From Stenotrophomonas sp. 704A1 (GTDB lineage: Bacteria > Pseudomonadota > Gammaproteobacteria > Xanthomonadales > Xanthomonadaceae): a stretch of DNA of 64,000 bases. The stretch spans positions 1,141,501 through 1,205,500 of the forward strand of contig NZ_CP130831.1 in NCBI RefSeq assembly GCF_030549525.1, given 5' to 3'. The notes under the pieces were generated by a model that saw only the letters and a list, made by a program, of their open reading frames with translations, was not told the DNA's origin and ran no database searches. The position numbers and the translations under genes are program-made. This document shows positions 49,064 to 58,018 of the stretch, in pieces. Every line of letters starts with the position of its first letter. Positions within the stretch are counted from its first letter, which is position 1.

Positions 49064-51823
49064 TCAGAACGTGTAGTTCACACCCAGCACGTAGGTGCGG
49101 CCCCACTCGATGTACTCCAGCGGACGATCCTTGGTGCCGGCGTAGGTGCGGTACGGCTCGTTGGTCAGGTTGCTTCCCTGCAGCAGCAGGGTCAGCCCGC
49201 GCAGGCTGCTGCTGTCGCTGAAGGTGTAGCTGATCTGCGCATCGGTCACGTTCTCACCCACCACGTAGCGCAGGCTGCGATTGCCGTTGAAGTTGCCGAT
49301 CTCACCGATGAAGTCCGACCGGCGGCGCTGGCTCACCCGTGCCTCGAAGCCATTGCGCTCGAAGTAGGCGGTGAAGTTGTACACGCGCTCGGACAGGCCC
49401 GGCAGGCTGATCGGATCATTGCCGACGCTGGAGGCGCTTTCCGGGTCGAGGATCTTGATGTCGCTCTTGTTGAAGGTGGCACTGGCCTGCACGCCGAAAC
49501 CACGCAGGCTGTCGGTCACCATCTCCAGCGGGAACGACGCGGTCAGCTCCAGGCCCTTCAGGGTGCCGCCCTTGCCGTTCTCCGGAGTGGAGAAGGTGCC
49601 GGTGGTCAGCACCGGGGTGGTCATGCCCGGCGGCGGCACATAGCTGCCCAGCAACGCGGTGAAGTCGTAGTTGTCCACCGACTGCGTGTAGACGTAGCTC
49701 TTCAGGTCCTTGTAGAAGACCGCGGCGGCCACATAGGCCTTTTCGCCGAAGTACTTCTCGTAGGACAGGTCCAGCGCGGTGGCGCGCCACGGATCCAGCA
49801 GCGGGTTGCCGCCGCTGCCGCCGGGGCGGCCGGTGCCGGTGTCCACGCCGAATTCCAGGCCGGCACGCATCTGGTCGACGCGCGGGCGCGCGACCTGCTT
49901 GGCGGCGGCGAAGCGCAGCGTCTGCTGGTGCGGGAACATGAAGGCCAGGTTCAAGCTGGGCAGCCAGTCGTTGTAGGTGCGCCCGTTCGAGTACGGCTGG
50001 ATGTTGCTGCCGGCGGGCTGCGAGCTGTCCCAGTAGCGGGAATCCGAGCTCTGGTCGGTGTGCTGCATCTGCACGCCGATGTTGCCGCGCACGCCAACCT
50101 CGCCGATGTCGGCGTTGATGTTCAGCCGTGCCCAGGCGGTGGTGATCTTTTCCTGCACCGTCCACGACTTGGGAATCAGGTAGTCCAGGTTGTCGACCGG
50201 ATTGAAGGTCATGTAGCGCGCCACCGCTGCCGGCACGTTCCAGGCGGGGATGGTGCCGAGGCCGGCGAAGCCGAGGTTGACCGGGTCGTACTGCAGGTCC
50301 GCGGCGATGTTGGCATCGCCCTGTGCACCGAGCAGGATGTTGCCCTCGGACTGGGTCTTGACCTTGCGGCGATCGGCGTAGTTCACGCCGATATCCAGGT
50401 CCGGCGCCCACGAGGCCATCGCCTCGGGCAGGGCGATGGTCGCCGCCAGCTTGCCCCCCTTCAGGCGGTCTTCCACGGTGGGCACCTTGCCGTAGCCGGA
50501 GCCGTAGATGGTATTGGTCAGGAACAGCGCATCGGGGTTGGAATAATCCAGGCCCGGGCTGATCTGCGAGAACCCGTTCTGGCGCACCACCACGCCCACC
50601 GTATCCAGCTGCGGCATCGGCGTCAGCTGCAGGTTGTTCTCCAGGTTCAGCTCATCGCGGGTGGCCTTGGAGTAGTTCAGGTCGGCGACCAGCTTGACGC
50701 TGCCGAAGGTGAACTCGTTGTTCCAGCCAAACGCATCGATCTTGTCCTTGCGCTTGTTGTACATGCCGCGCACCAGCGGATACACGCCGCTGGCGGTGCC
50801 GCCGGTGAAGGAGTGGTTGCCGTTGACCTGCGGGTTGCTGACCAGCAGGCCCGGGGTGTAGTTGCCGTTGTAGTTGCTGAGATTCAGCTCGAACTGGTTG
50901 GCGGTGTCGATCTGCTCGGCTTCGGTGTGGAACGCATCGAAGGTGCTGGTCCAGCTGTTGTTCGGCCGGAACTGGATCGTCGCCATGACGCCGTCGCGCT
51001 TGTTGTTGCCGGTACGGCGCAGCGCCTTGATGCCGTCGGAGAAGTAGGTGCCGGCGGCCACGCCCGGACGGTTGCCGGCGTCGGTGTGCTCGGTGGTCCA
51101 CGGCTCGTACAGGCCCACCTGGTTCTCGTGGATCGGGTTGTCGCTGTGCGCGTAGCCGATCGCGATGCCCAGGGTCTTGTCGAGGAACTGGTCGATGTAG
51201 CTGGCGCTGAAGCGGTTGCCGAACTCATCGACATTGGCGGCATCGCCCAGCGAGCTCTTCTGCAGGCGGCCACTGACGGCGATCACGCGGTCGGGGAAGC
51301 TCAGCGGACGCGCGGTCTGCATGTCGATGGTGCCCGACAGGCCCTGGCCGACCAGTGCCGCGTCCGGGGTCTTGTACACGGTCACGCCGTTGACCAGCTC
51401 GGACGGGTACTGGTCGAATTCGACGCCACGGTTGTCACCGGTGCTGACCACTTCACGGCCGTTGAGCAGGGTGGTGGCGAAGTCCGGCGACAGACCGCGC
51501 ACGCTGATCACCTGGGCGCGGCCGGCCACGCGCTGCGCGGCCAGGCCGGGCAGGCGCGAGATCGATTCGGCGATGCTGACGTCGGGCAGCTTGCCGATGT
51601 CTTCGGCCGAGATGGCTTCCACCACCGAGGTGGCGTCCTGCTTGACCGCGATCGCGTTCTCGATGCCGCGACGGATGCCGGTGACCTGCACCGTATCCAG
51701 GTTGGTGGCGGTGGTGGCGGACGGCGGGGTGTCGGTGGACGGCGTGGATTGTGCGGCTGCCAGCGACGGCGTCAGCACGACGGCCAACGCGATGCTCAGC
51801 GCGCTGCGCTTGTGGTTCAACAT
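49064..51823 (-). CDS. TonB-dependent receptor of the glucan-utilisation cluster
   Basis: 919 residues. Signal peptide MLNHKRSALSIALAVVLTPS ending AAAQS; TonB-box-like LDTVQVTGIRRGIENAIAVK, plug IGKLPDVSIAESISRLPGLA, VISVRGLSPDFATTLLNGRE, and a barrel ending RTYVLGVNYTF. This subtype (R-x-x-I-E-N-A plug start) is frequent in Xanthomonadales and is used for carbohydrates. By neighbourhood it should import maltodextrin or a related alpha-glucan across the outer membrane. ATG 51823 has GGGAGGGG before it. The shared 15-mer lies 124 bases upstream. Confidence 0.9.
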   Translation of the reverse strand: MLNHKRSALSIALAVVLTPSLAAAQSTPSTDTPPSATTATNLDTVQVTGIRRGIENAIAVKQDATSVVEAISAEDIGKLPDVSIAESISRLPGLAAQRVAGRAQVISVRGLSPDFATTLLNGREVVSTGDNRGVEFDQYPSELVNGVTVYKTPDAALVGQGLSGTIDMQTARPLSFPDRVIAVSGRLQKSSLGDAANVDEFGNRFSASYIDQFLDKTLGIAIGYAHSDNPIHENQVGLYEPWTTEHTDAGNRPGVAAGTYFSDGIKALRRTGNNKRDGVMATIQFRPNNSWTSTFDAFHTEAEQIDTANQFELNLSNYNGNYTPGLLVSNPQVNGNHSFTGGTASGVYPLVRGMYNKRKDKIDAFGWNNEFTFGSVKLVADLNYSKATRDELNLENNLQLTPMPQLDTVGVVVRQNGFSQISPGLDYSNPDALFLTNTIYGSGYGKVPTVEDRLKGGKLAATIALPEAMASWAPDLDIGVNYADRRKVKTQSEGNILLGAQGDANIAADLQYDPVNLGFAGLGTIPAWNVPAAVARYMTFNPVDNLDYLIPKSWTVQEKITTAWARLNINADIGEVGVRGNIGVQMQHTDQSSDSRYWDSSQPAGSNIQPYSNGRTYNDWLPSLNLAFMFPHQQTLRFAAAKQVARPRVDQMRAGLEFGVDTGTGRPGGSGGNPLLDPWRATALDLSYEKYFGEKAYVAAAVFYKDLKSYVYTQSVDNYDFTALLGSYVPPPGMTTPVLTTGTFSTPENGKGGTLKGLELTASFPLEMVTDSLRGFGVQASATFNKSDIKILDPESASSVGNDPISLPGLSERVYNFTAYFERNGFEARVSQRRRSDFIGEIGNFNGNRSLRYVVGENVTDAQISYTFSDSSSLRGLTLLLQGSNLTNEPYRTYAGTKDRPLEYIEWGRTYVLGVNYTF

Positions 51824-51946
51824 TTTCCCCTCCCAGGCAATGTTGTAGTGCGATTCGTGGTCGTCCCGATGCGGTCCGGGACGTGCGACGCGGTGGCCGC
51901 TGTCGTCGCCGCTATGGTAGGCAGCGCGTTCTCCGCGGGAATCACC

Positions 51947-51961
51947 CTGCATACGTATTCA
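51947..51961. promoter_or_regulatory. Shared operator CTGCATACGTATTCA, copy 2
   Basis: Reverse complement of the 15-mer at 47091, upstream of the TonB receptor gene and oriented toward it. Confidence 0.75.
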
Positions 51962-52003
51962 ATGGCGCATGCAGGGGTGTAATCGCTTTCAGATCCCCGT
52001 TTC

Positions 52004-52027
52004 GGTAGCGCCGGGCCATGCCCGGCG
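52004..52027. repeat. SMAG-type repeat, single unit
   Basis: GGTAGCGCCGGGCCATGCCC..., 20 bases past the stop of the GH97 gene and before the receptor promoter. Confidence 0.8.
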
Positions 52028-52047
52028 AACGTCACGCGAGGTGTTCA

Positions 52048-54105
52048 TCACTTCAACGGCGTGAAGCGGATGGCCTGGCCACCGCCCGGAGCCAGCACCA
52101 GCGTCAGCCGGTCGGTGCTGTCCACTTCGCGGGTTTCGCGCCTGAACGCGAACGGGTTGCTGCGGAAATCAGCAGCTTCGCCGTCGCGGTAGATCTCGGC
52201 GCGATAGCGCACGCCCGGCTCCAGGAAGCCCAGTGATACCGGCAGCACGCGGCCGTTCTCGTCGGTGATGCTGCCGAGGAACCAGTCGCGGCTGTTGCGG
52301 TCGCGGCGCACGAGGGTCACGTAGTCGCCCACTTCACCGTCCAGCACGCGGCTCTGTTCCCAGTCCACCGCCACATCCTCGATGAAGCGGAACGCCTCGC
52401 GGTGCTGCAGGTAATGCTCAGGCAGATCAGCGGCCATCTGGATCGGGCTGTACAGCACCACGTACAGCGCCAGCTGGCGGGCCAGGGTGCTGGGAATGGG
52501 CTGGCCGTGGCGACCTTTCAGGCTGAGGATCCCGGGGGTGTAGTCCATCGGCCCGGCCAGCATGCGGGTGAACACCAGGTTGACCTCGTGTTCGGGCGGA
52601 TTCGGTGGCTGGCCCCAGGCGTTGTACTCCATGCCGCGCGCACCCTCGCGCGCGATCCAGTTCGGATAGGTGCGGCGCAGGCCGGTGTCCTTGATCGGTT
52701 CATGTGCGTTCACCGAGAGGTGGCGGGCGGCGGCTTCCTGCACCACCTTCAGGTGGTGGCGCGCCATGAACTGGCCGTCGTGCCACTCGCGCCAGAGCGG
52801 TCCGCCGGCCGGATTGCGGCGGTCCACCTGGCCGTCATCGCAGACGTAGCCGGTCTTGAACTGGTCCACGCCCAGCCGCGCGTACAGGTCCAGTGCGGCG
52901 CCGAGCTGGTCTTCGTAGTGCTCGATGGCGCAGCCGGTTTCGTGGTGGCCGATCAGGTGCACGCCCTGCTTCAGGCCGTAGGCCGACAGCGCCTCGATGT
53001 CGAAATCGGGCGTGGCGCGGGTGAAATCGAAGTCGTAGCCGTTGCCGACCCAGTTGCCGTCCCAGCCCGGGTTCCAGCCTTCCACCAGCACGCCGCGGAA
53101 GCCGTGCGCGGCGGCGAAGTCGATCACCTTCTTCGTCTTCGCGGTAGTGGCCGCATGCTTCGGCCCGGTCGCCCAGCTCTCGTTGTCCAGATGCATCGAC
53201 CACCACACGCCCAGGTACTTGGCCGGTTTCACCCAGCTCACATCGCCCAGTGCATTGGGCTCGTTGAGGTTGAGGATCAGGTCGGACTCGACCAGGCCGC
53301 CGGCGCGGTCAGCGATCTGCAGCGTGCGCCACGGGGTCGCGAAGGGCAGGGTACGGCGGACCTTCCAGCCTTCGGCCGAGGGCGAGAGCTGCGCGCGCAG
53401 GCGCTGGCCTTCGGTGCGGCGCAGCCACATGCCGGCATAGTCGACCAGCGCGGCTTCATGGATGGCCAGGTGCAGGCCATCGCGGCTGCGCAGGGTCATC
53501 GGCGTGTGCACCAGCGGGACCTCGCGCAACGGCGTGCGCTGGTACAGGTACTCGTAGTGGATCGGTTCGCCGGCGGGGATCCACCAGGCGGTGGCGTCCG
53601 GTGCGATGACGAACTCGGTCAGCTCGTCATCGATGATCGCCTCGCGCAGGTTCGGCTGTTCGGGGAACACGTAGCGGAAGCCGAGCCCGTCGTCGTACAC
53701 GCGGAACACCACGTCCAGCCGGCGCCGGCTGCCGGTGGTCTCGGCCAGCTGCACGCTCAGCTCGTTGAACCGGTTGCGGGTGACCCGGCGTTCGCCCCAG
53801 GGCTGCTCCCAGCGGTCGTCGACACTGCGGCGGGCCTGCCCGAGCAGGGCGAAGTCGCGATCCAGGCGGCCATCGCGCAGCACGAACCCGAGCCGGGAAT
53901 CCTCCACCACGGTCTGGCCCAGGCGCTCGACGCGGTAGTGCGCGCTGCCGTCCCGCAGCACCAGGCTGACCTTGAGCACCTTGTCGGGTGATTCGATGCT
54001 GGCAATTTCGGGCGCTGCGGCCTGTGCCAGCGCGGCCAGCGCGTACAGGGCCATGCCGGCCAGGGGCGCGAGCAGCACGCGTAGAGCAGTGGGTGACATC
54101 GGCAT
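52048..54105 (-). CDS. GH97 alpha-glucosidase (SusB-like), secreted
   Basis: 685 residues with signal peptide ending AQAA. GH97 regions: EPIHYEYLYQRTPLREVP, AKYLGVWWSMHLDNESWATG, LVEGWNPGWDGNWVG, GYDFDFTRATPDFDI, HHETGCAIEHYEDQL, KTGYVCDDGQ and NAHEPIKDTGLRRTYPNWIA. HHETG and the later NAHEP stretch carry the catalytic-region Glu residues of the inverting members. The enzyme should trim alpha-linked glucose oligomers in the periplasm. ATG 54105 follows GGGAGGGGAA. Divergent from the six-hairpin gene, sharing the operator between them. Confidence 0.92.
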   Translation of the reverse strand: MPMSPTALRVLLAPLAGMALYALAALAQAAAPEIASIESPDKVLKVSLVLRDGSAHYRVERLGQTVVEDSRLGFVLRDGRLDRDFALLGQARRSVDDRWEQPWGERRVTRNRFNELSVQLAETTGSRRRLDVVFRVYDDGLGFRYVFPEQPNLREAIIDDELTEFVIAPDATAWWIPAGEPIHYEYLYQRTPLREVPLVHTPMTLRSRDGLHLAIHEAALVDYAGMWLRRTEGQRLRAQLSPSAEGWKVRRTLPFATPWRTLQIADRAGGLVESDLILNLNEPNALGDVSWVKPAKYLGVWWSMHLDNESWATGPKHAATTAKTKKVIDFAAAHGFRGVLVEGWNPGWDGNWVGNGYDFDFTRATPDFDIEALSAYGLKQGVHLIGHHETGCAIEHYEDQLGAALDLYARLGVDQFKTGYVCDDGQVDRRNPAGGPLWREWHDGQFMARHHLKVVQEAAARHLSVNAHEPIKDTGLRRTYPNWIAREGARGMEYNAWGQPPNPPEHEVNLVFTRMLAGPMDYTPGILSLKGRHGQPIPSTLARQLALYVVLYSPIQMAADLPEHYLQHREAFRFIEDVAVDWEQSRVLDGEVGDYVTLVRRDRNSRDWFLGSITDENGRVLPVSLGFLEPGVRYRAEIYRDGEAADFRSNPFAFRRETREVDSTDRLTLVLAPGGGQAIRFTPLK

Positions 54106-54178
54106 TTCCCCTCCCAAGGCGCCGTTGGCAGACCCGGACCATAAGCCAGCGCGGCAGCCCGACCGGCGCGTCCGGCGA

Positions 54179-54193
54179 TGAATACGTATGCAG
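54179..54193. promoter_or_regulatory. Shared operator TGAATACGTATGCAG, copy 3
   Basis: Identical 15-mer in the intergenic space between the divergent GH97 and six-hairpin glycosidase genes, 74 bases before the former and 149 before the latter start. Confidence 0.75.
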
Positions 54194-54341
54194 CTGGACG
54201 CACGCCACAGCCCCGCGTCTACCATGGAGCCAAGGCGCCTTGAGGGAGGTGCCGCGCCCGCGCACCGGCCATGGCCGCGCGGACCCACAACGGTGCAGAG
54301 AGGGAGGGAGGTCGACGGGCGCAAGCCGGTCTGCCGCTTCG

Positions 54342-56534
54342 ATGCTGAAGATCATTTGCCTGACCGCTGCCCTGGGGGCAGCGCTGGGGTCGACCGCGCA
54401 TGCGGCCGACCTGACATTCGACGGCCGCCAGGCGCGCGCCGAATCCGTTGCCAATGGCGGCTTCGTCCTGCATGCGCCGGACCGTGAGGTACGCATCGCC
54501 GCCGCGCCCATGCGCAGCCAGACCGGCAGCGTGCTATTCGATGCGCTGTTCGCGCTGGCCCAGCAGGAAATGGACCAGGACCGGGTGGAGGCCATCCGTG
54601 ATCCGGCGTTCGATGAAGGCCGCCCGGTGCCGTGCGCGTGCTTCCAGACCGGCGCGCGCTGGCCCTACGTATGGACGCGCGATGTCAGCTTCGCCGCCGA
54701 CCTGGCGCTGGCCCGGCTGGATCCGGTGCGCACGCGGCAATCGCTGCAGTTCAAACTGTCGGCGCCGCGCGACGGGCATACGTCCGGGCTGTTCGTGGCC
54801 CAGGACACCGGTTCCGGCGGCAGTTGGCCGATCAGCAGCGATCGCGTGGTGTGGTTCCTGGCTGCCCGCCATCTGCTGGATGATCCGGCCTTCGCCGACC
54901 AGGTCTGGCAGGCACTGCAGGGCACCCTGGCGCAGGACCGGGCGATGGTGTTCGACCCGCAGATGGGGCTGTACCGCGGCGAGACCTCGTTCCTGGACTG
55001 GCGCGAGCAGACCTACCCGGACTGGACCCGCGACAACGTCCGCTTCCTCGGGGATTCCTACGCGCTGTCCACCAATGTGCTGCATTACCAGGCGCTGCGC
55101 CTGGCGCAGCGGATGGCCGCGCAGCTGGGCGACGCGCGCAGCGTGCAGTACCGCGAATGGGCCGACGCGCTGGCGGTGCAGATCGACGCGCGTTTCTGGC
55201 GCGAGGACATGGGCCAGTACATGAGTTACATCGGCGAAGCGGCGCATCCGGTGCCCTACGCCAAGGTCGATCTGCTCGGCCTGTCGCTGGGCATCCTGGC
55301 CGACGTGCTGCCCGCCGAGCGCGCCCGGCGCGCGCTGGCCAGCTACCCGATGGGGCCGGCCGGCAGCCCGGTGGTGTGGCCGCAGGAAGCGCAGCAGCCG
55401 ATCTACCACAACCGAGCGATCTGGCCGTTCGTCAGTGCGTACTCGCTGCGTGCCGCGCGCGCGCTGGACGACGCGCCGCGGATCGCCGCCGAGATCCGCT
55501 CGCTGATGCGGGGCGCGGCGCTGGCCGGATCGAACATGGAGAATTACGAACTGGCCAGCCAGGCGGTGCACGTGGACGAAGGTGCACTGAGTGGCCCGGT
55601 GGTCAATTCCGAGCGCCAGCTGTGGTCGGTGGCCGGCTATCTGGCGATGGTCACCGAAGGCGTGTTCGGTGTGCAGGATGATGGCCGCGTGCAGCCCAAG
55701 CTGCCGGCCGGACTGGTACCCGAACTGTTCGGCGCGCAGCGCCGGATCACCCTCGATACCGGTCGCCACCGCTATGTGCTGGAGCGCCCGAAGCAGGTTG
55801 GCGCTGGACTGCTGGTGGCCGGCAAGACAAAGACACGTGGCAGGGTGACCACCGTGCAGCTGGTTGCCGCGCCGATGGCGGCGGGCACCGACGTGCCGCA
55901 CGCCGATGCCAGCACCCGTGCGCCGGCCACCCCGGCTGCGCCACGGGCCACGCGCAGCGGCAGGGGCTGGACCGTGCCGGTGGCCGCCGGGCAGGTGCTG
56001 TGGCAGGACGGCACCGCAGTGGCCGCCCGCGCGGGGGTGGTGCGCATCGGCGACGACGGCCTGCAGCACTGCCTGAGCCTGACCCGGCGCGAGGGAGTGC
56101 TGGAATCGCTGCACAGCCCGACGCTCTGTGTCGGCCCGCAGCAGGTGCTGCGCGGCGCACAGCGCTGGCAGTTCACTGCAGCACGGGCCGGCCATGTGCG
56201 CCTGCGCCTGAAGTACAGCAACGGCAACGGGCCGATCAACACGGGTGTGACCGCGGCGGTGAAACAGCTGGCGGTGCAGTGCAAGGGACAACCGCCGCAA
56301 CGGCTGACGGTGGCACTGCCGCACAGCGTGGCGGTGCAGGACTCCACGGCGGCCGTGTTCGCGGTGCCGAAGGGACGCTGCACGGTGGTACTGGAAGAGG
56401 GCTTCAACATGAGCGCGTTGCAGCACTTCGCGCACTATACCGGCGGCAAGGGCGGGCGCGAGGGCGTGCTCAACCAGGCCACGGTACAGGCGCTGACGGT
56501 GGCGCCGGTGGCGGCAGGCGAGGGCGCGCGATGA
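54342..56534 (+). CDS. Six-hairpin (alpha/alpha6) glycosidase-like protein, secreted
   Basis: 730 residues with signal peptide MLKIICLTAALGAALGSTAH. An (alpha/alpha)6 glycosidase pattern is visible: GARWPYVWTRDVSFAADLAL, FLDWREQTYPDWTRDNVRFL, YALSTNVLHYQALRLAQRMA, WPQEAQQPIYHNRAIWPFVS and NMENYELASQAVHVDEGALS. This fits MGH1/glycogen-debranching-like enzymes. The C-terminal 200 residues form a separate beta domain. Likely periplasmic processing of alpha-glucans together with GH97. It overlaps the transporter gene by four bases (ATGA), and the transporter overlaps the amylase, so these three form an operon. Confidence 0.85.
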   Translation: MLKIICLTAALGAALGSTAHAADLTFDGRQARAESVANGGFVLHAPDREVRIAAAPMRSQTGSVLFDALFALAQQEMDQDRVEAIRDPAFDEGRPVPCACFQTGARWPYVWTRDVSFAADLALARLDPVRTRQSLQFKLSAPRDGHTSGLFVAQDTGSGGSWPISSDRVVWFLAARHLLDDPAFADQVWQALQGTLAQDRAMVFDPQMGLYRGETSFLDWREQTYPDWTRDNVRFLGDSYALSTNVLHYQALRLAQRMAAQLGDARSVQYREWADALAVQIDARFWREDMGQYMSYIGEAAHPVPYAKVDLLGLSLGILADVLPAERARRALASYPMGPAGSPVVWPQEAQQPIYHNRAIWPFVSAYSLRAARALDDAPRIAAEIRSLMRGAALAGSNMENYELASQAVHVDEGALSGPVVNSERQLWSVAGYLAMVTEGVFGVQDDGRVQPKLPAGLVPELFGAQRRITLDTGRHRYVLERPKQVGAGLLVAGKTKTRGRVTTVQLVAAPMAAGTDVPHADASTRAPATPAAPRATRSGRGWTVPVAAGQVLWQDGTAVAARAGVVRIGDDGLQHCLSLTRREGVLESLHSPTLCVGPQQVLRGAQRWQFTAARAGHVRLRLKYSNGNGPINTGVTAAVKQLAVQCKGQPPQRLTVALPHSVAVQDSTAAVFAVPKGRCTVVLEEGFNMSALQHFAHYTGGKGGREGVLNQATVQALTVAPVAAGEGAR

Positions 56535-58018
56535 GCCGTCCGGCAAAACCGCAGCTGTCGTTCTGGCAGATCTGGAACATGTGTTTCGGCTTCCTCGGCA
56601 TCCAGTTCGGCTTCGCCCTGCAGAACGCCAACGCCAGCCGCATCTTCGAAACGCTGGGCGCGGACATGGAGGCCGTGCCGGGCCTGTGGATCGCCGCGCC
56701 GTTGACCGGGCTGCTGGTGCAGCCGGTGATCGGCTACCTGTCCGACCGCACCTGGACGCGCTGGGGCCGGCGCCGGCCGTTCTTCATGATCGGCGCGGTG
56801 CTGACCACGCTGGCGCTGCTGGTGATGCCGAACTCGCCGACATTGTGGATCGCGGCAGGGACCCTGTGGGTGCTGGACGCGTCGATCAACGTATCGATGG
56901 AGCCGTTCCGTGCCTTCGTCGGCGACCAGCTGGCGCCCCGCCAGCGCCCGGCCGGCTATGCGATGCAGAGCTTCTTCATCGGCATCGGCGCCATTGTCGC
57001 CAGCTTCCTTCCGTTCATCCTCGCCCACTTCGGCGTGGCCAACACCGCCGCAGCAGGCGAAGTGCCGGATACCGTGCGCTATGCGTTCTACTTTGGCGCG
57101 GTGGTGCTGCTGGCGGCGATCACCTGGACGGTGCTCAGCACCCGCGAGTACTCGCCGGACGAACTGGCCGGGTTCGATGATGCCGAGCCGCCGGCGCATC
57201 ATGGCAATGCCGTGGTCAGCGGCCCTGCGCCGTGGGCGCAGGTGGTGCTGTGGCTGGGGCTGGGCGTGCTGCTGGCGGTGCTGATCGCGTGGCGGCAGGG
57301 CGACAGGATGCTGTACGTGCTGGCCGGCCTGTGCGCGGGCTACGGCGCACTGCTTGCGGCCACGCGGGTACTGCCGGGCACGCATATGCTGTCGACCATC
57401 GTCGGCGACCTGCGCGCGATGCCGGTCACCATGCGCCGGCTGGCGTGGGTGCAGTTCTTCTCGTGGTTCGCGCTGTTCGCGATGTGGATCTTCACCACGC
57501 GTGCGGTGGCAGGCGTGCATTTCGGCTCAACTGATGTCGAGTCCGTCGCCTACAACGAAGGCGCCAACTGGGTGGGCGTGCTGTTCGGCGCCTACAACGG
57601 GTTCGCCGCACTGGCGGCGCTGCTGATTGCGCCGATGGTGCGGGCGATCGGCCTGCGCTGGAGCCACCTGCTCAACCTGTGGCTGGGCGGCGCCGGACTG
57701 ATCTCGATGATGTTCATCGACGATCCGCAGTGGCTGCTGCTGTCGATGGTCGGCGTCGGCTTCGCCTGGGCCTCGATCCTGTCGCTGCCCTATGCGCTGC
57801 TGTCGGACAGTGTGCCGGCGGCGAAGATGGGCGTGTACATGGGCATCTTCAATTTCTTCATCGTGATCCCGCAGCTGGTCGCGGCCAGCGCGCTGGGCTT
57901 TGCCCTGCGTGCGTGGCTGGGTGGCCAGCCGATGCACGTACTGGTGCTGGGGGGCTGCAGCCTGCTGCTGGCCGGCCTGTGCGTGCTGCGGGTTCCGTCC
58001 CGTCCGGAGGTGGTGTGA
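56531..58018 (+). CDS. MFS sugar transporter (SLC45/GPH-like)
   Basis: 495 residues with about 12 hydrophobic helices. N-terminal LSFWQIWNMCFGFLGIQFGF, NANASRIFETLG and YLSDRTWTRWGRRRPFFMIG (the MFS loop motif D-x-x-x-x-x-x-G-R-R-R) match bacterial relatives of sucrose/maltose transporters of the SLC45 type. It lies between extracytoplasmic glycosidases and should bring maltose or maltodextrin through the inner membrane. Translation is coupled on both sides (ATGA, TGATG). Confidence 0.9.
   Translation: MSRPAKPQLSFWQIWNMCFGFLGIQFGFALQNANASRIFETLGADMEAVPGLWIAAPLTGLLVQPVIGYLSDRTWTRWGRRRPFFMIGAVLTTLALLVMPNSPTLWIAAGTLWVLDASINVSMEPFRAFVGDQLAPRQRPAGYAMQSFFIGIGAIVASFLPFILAHFGVANTAAAGEVPDTVRYAFYFGAVVLLAAITWTVLSTREYSPDELAGFDDAEPPAHHGNAVVSGPAPWAQVVLWLGLGVLLAVLIAWRQGDRMLYVLAGLCAGYGALLAATRVLPGTHMLSTIVGDLRAMPVTMRRLAWVQFFSWFALFAMWIFTTRAVAGVHFGSTDVESVAYNEGANWVGVLFGAYNGFAALAALLIAPMVRAIGLRWSHLLNLWLGGAGLISMMFIDDPQWLLLSMVGVGFAWASILSLPYALLSDSVPAAKMGVYMGIFNFFIVIPQLVAASALGFALRAWLGGQPMHVLVLGGCSLLLAGLCVLRVPSRPEVV

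Noticed and set aside
48794..51982. Frame of over 1000 codons opposite the glucan-cluster receptor
   Set aside because: Antisense shadow of a well-supported receptor.
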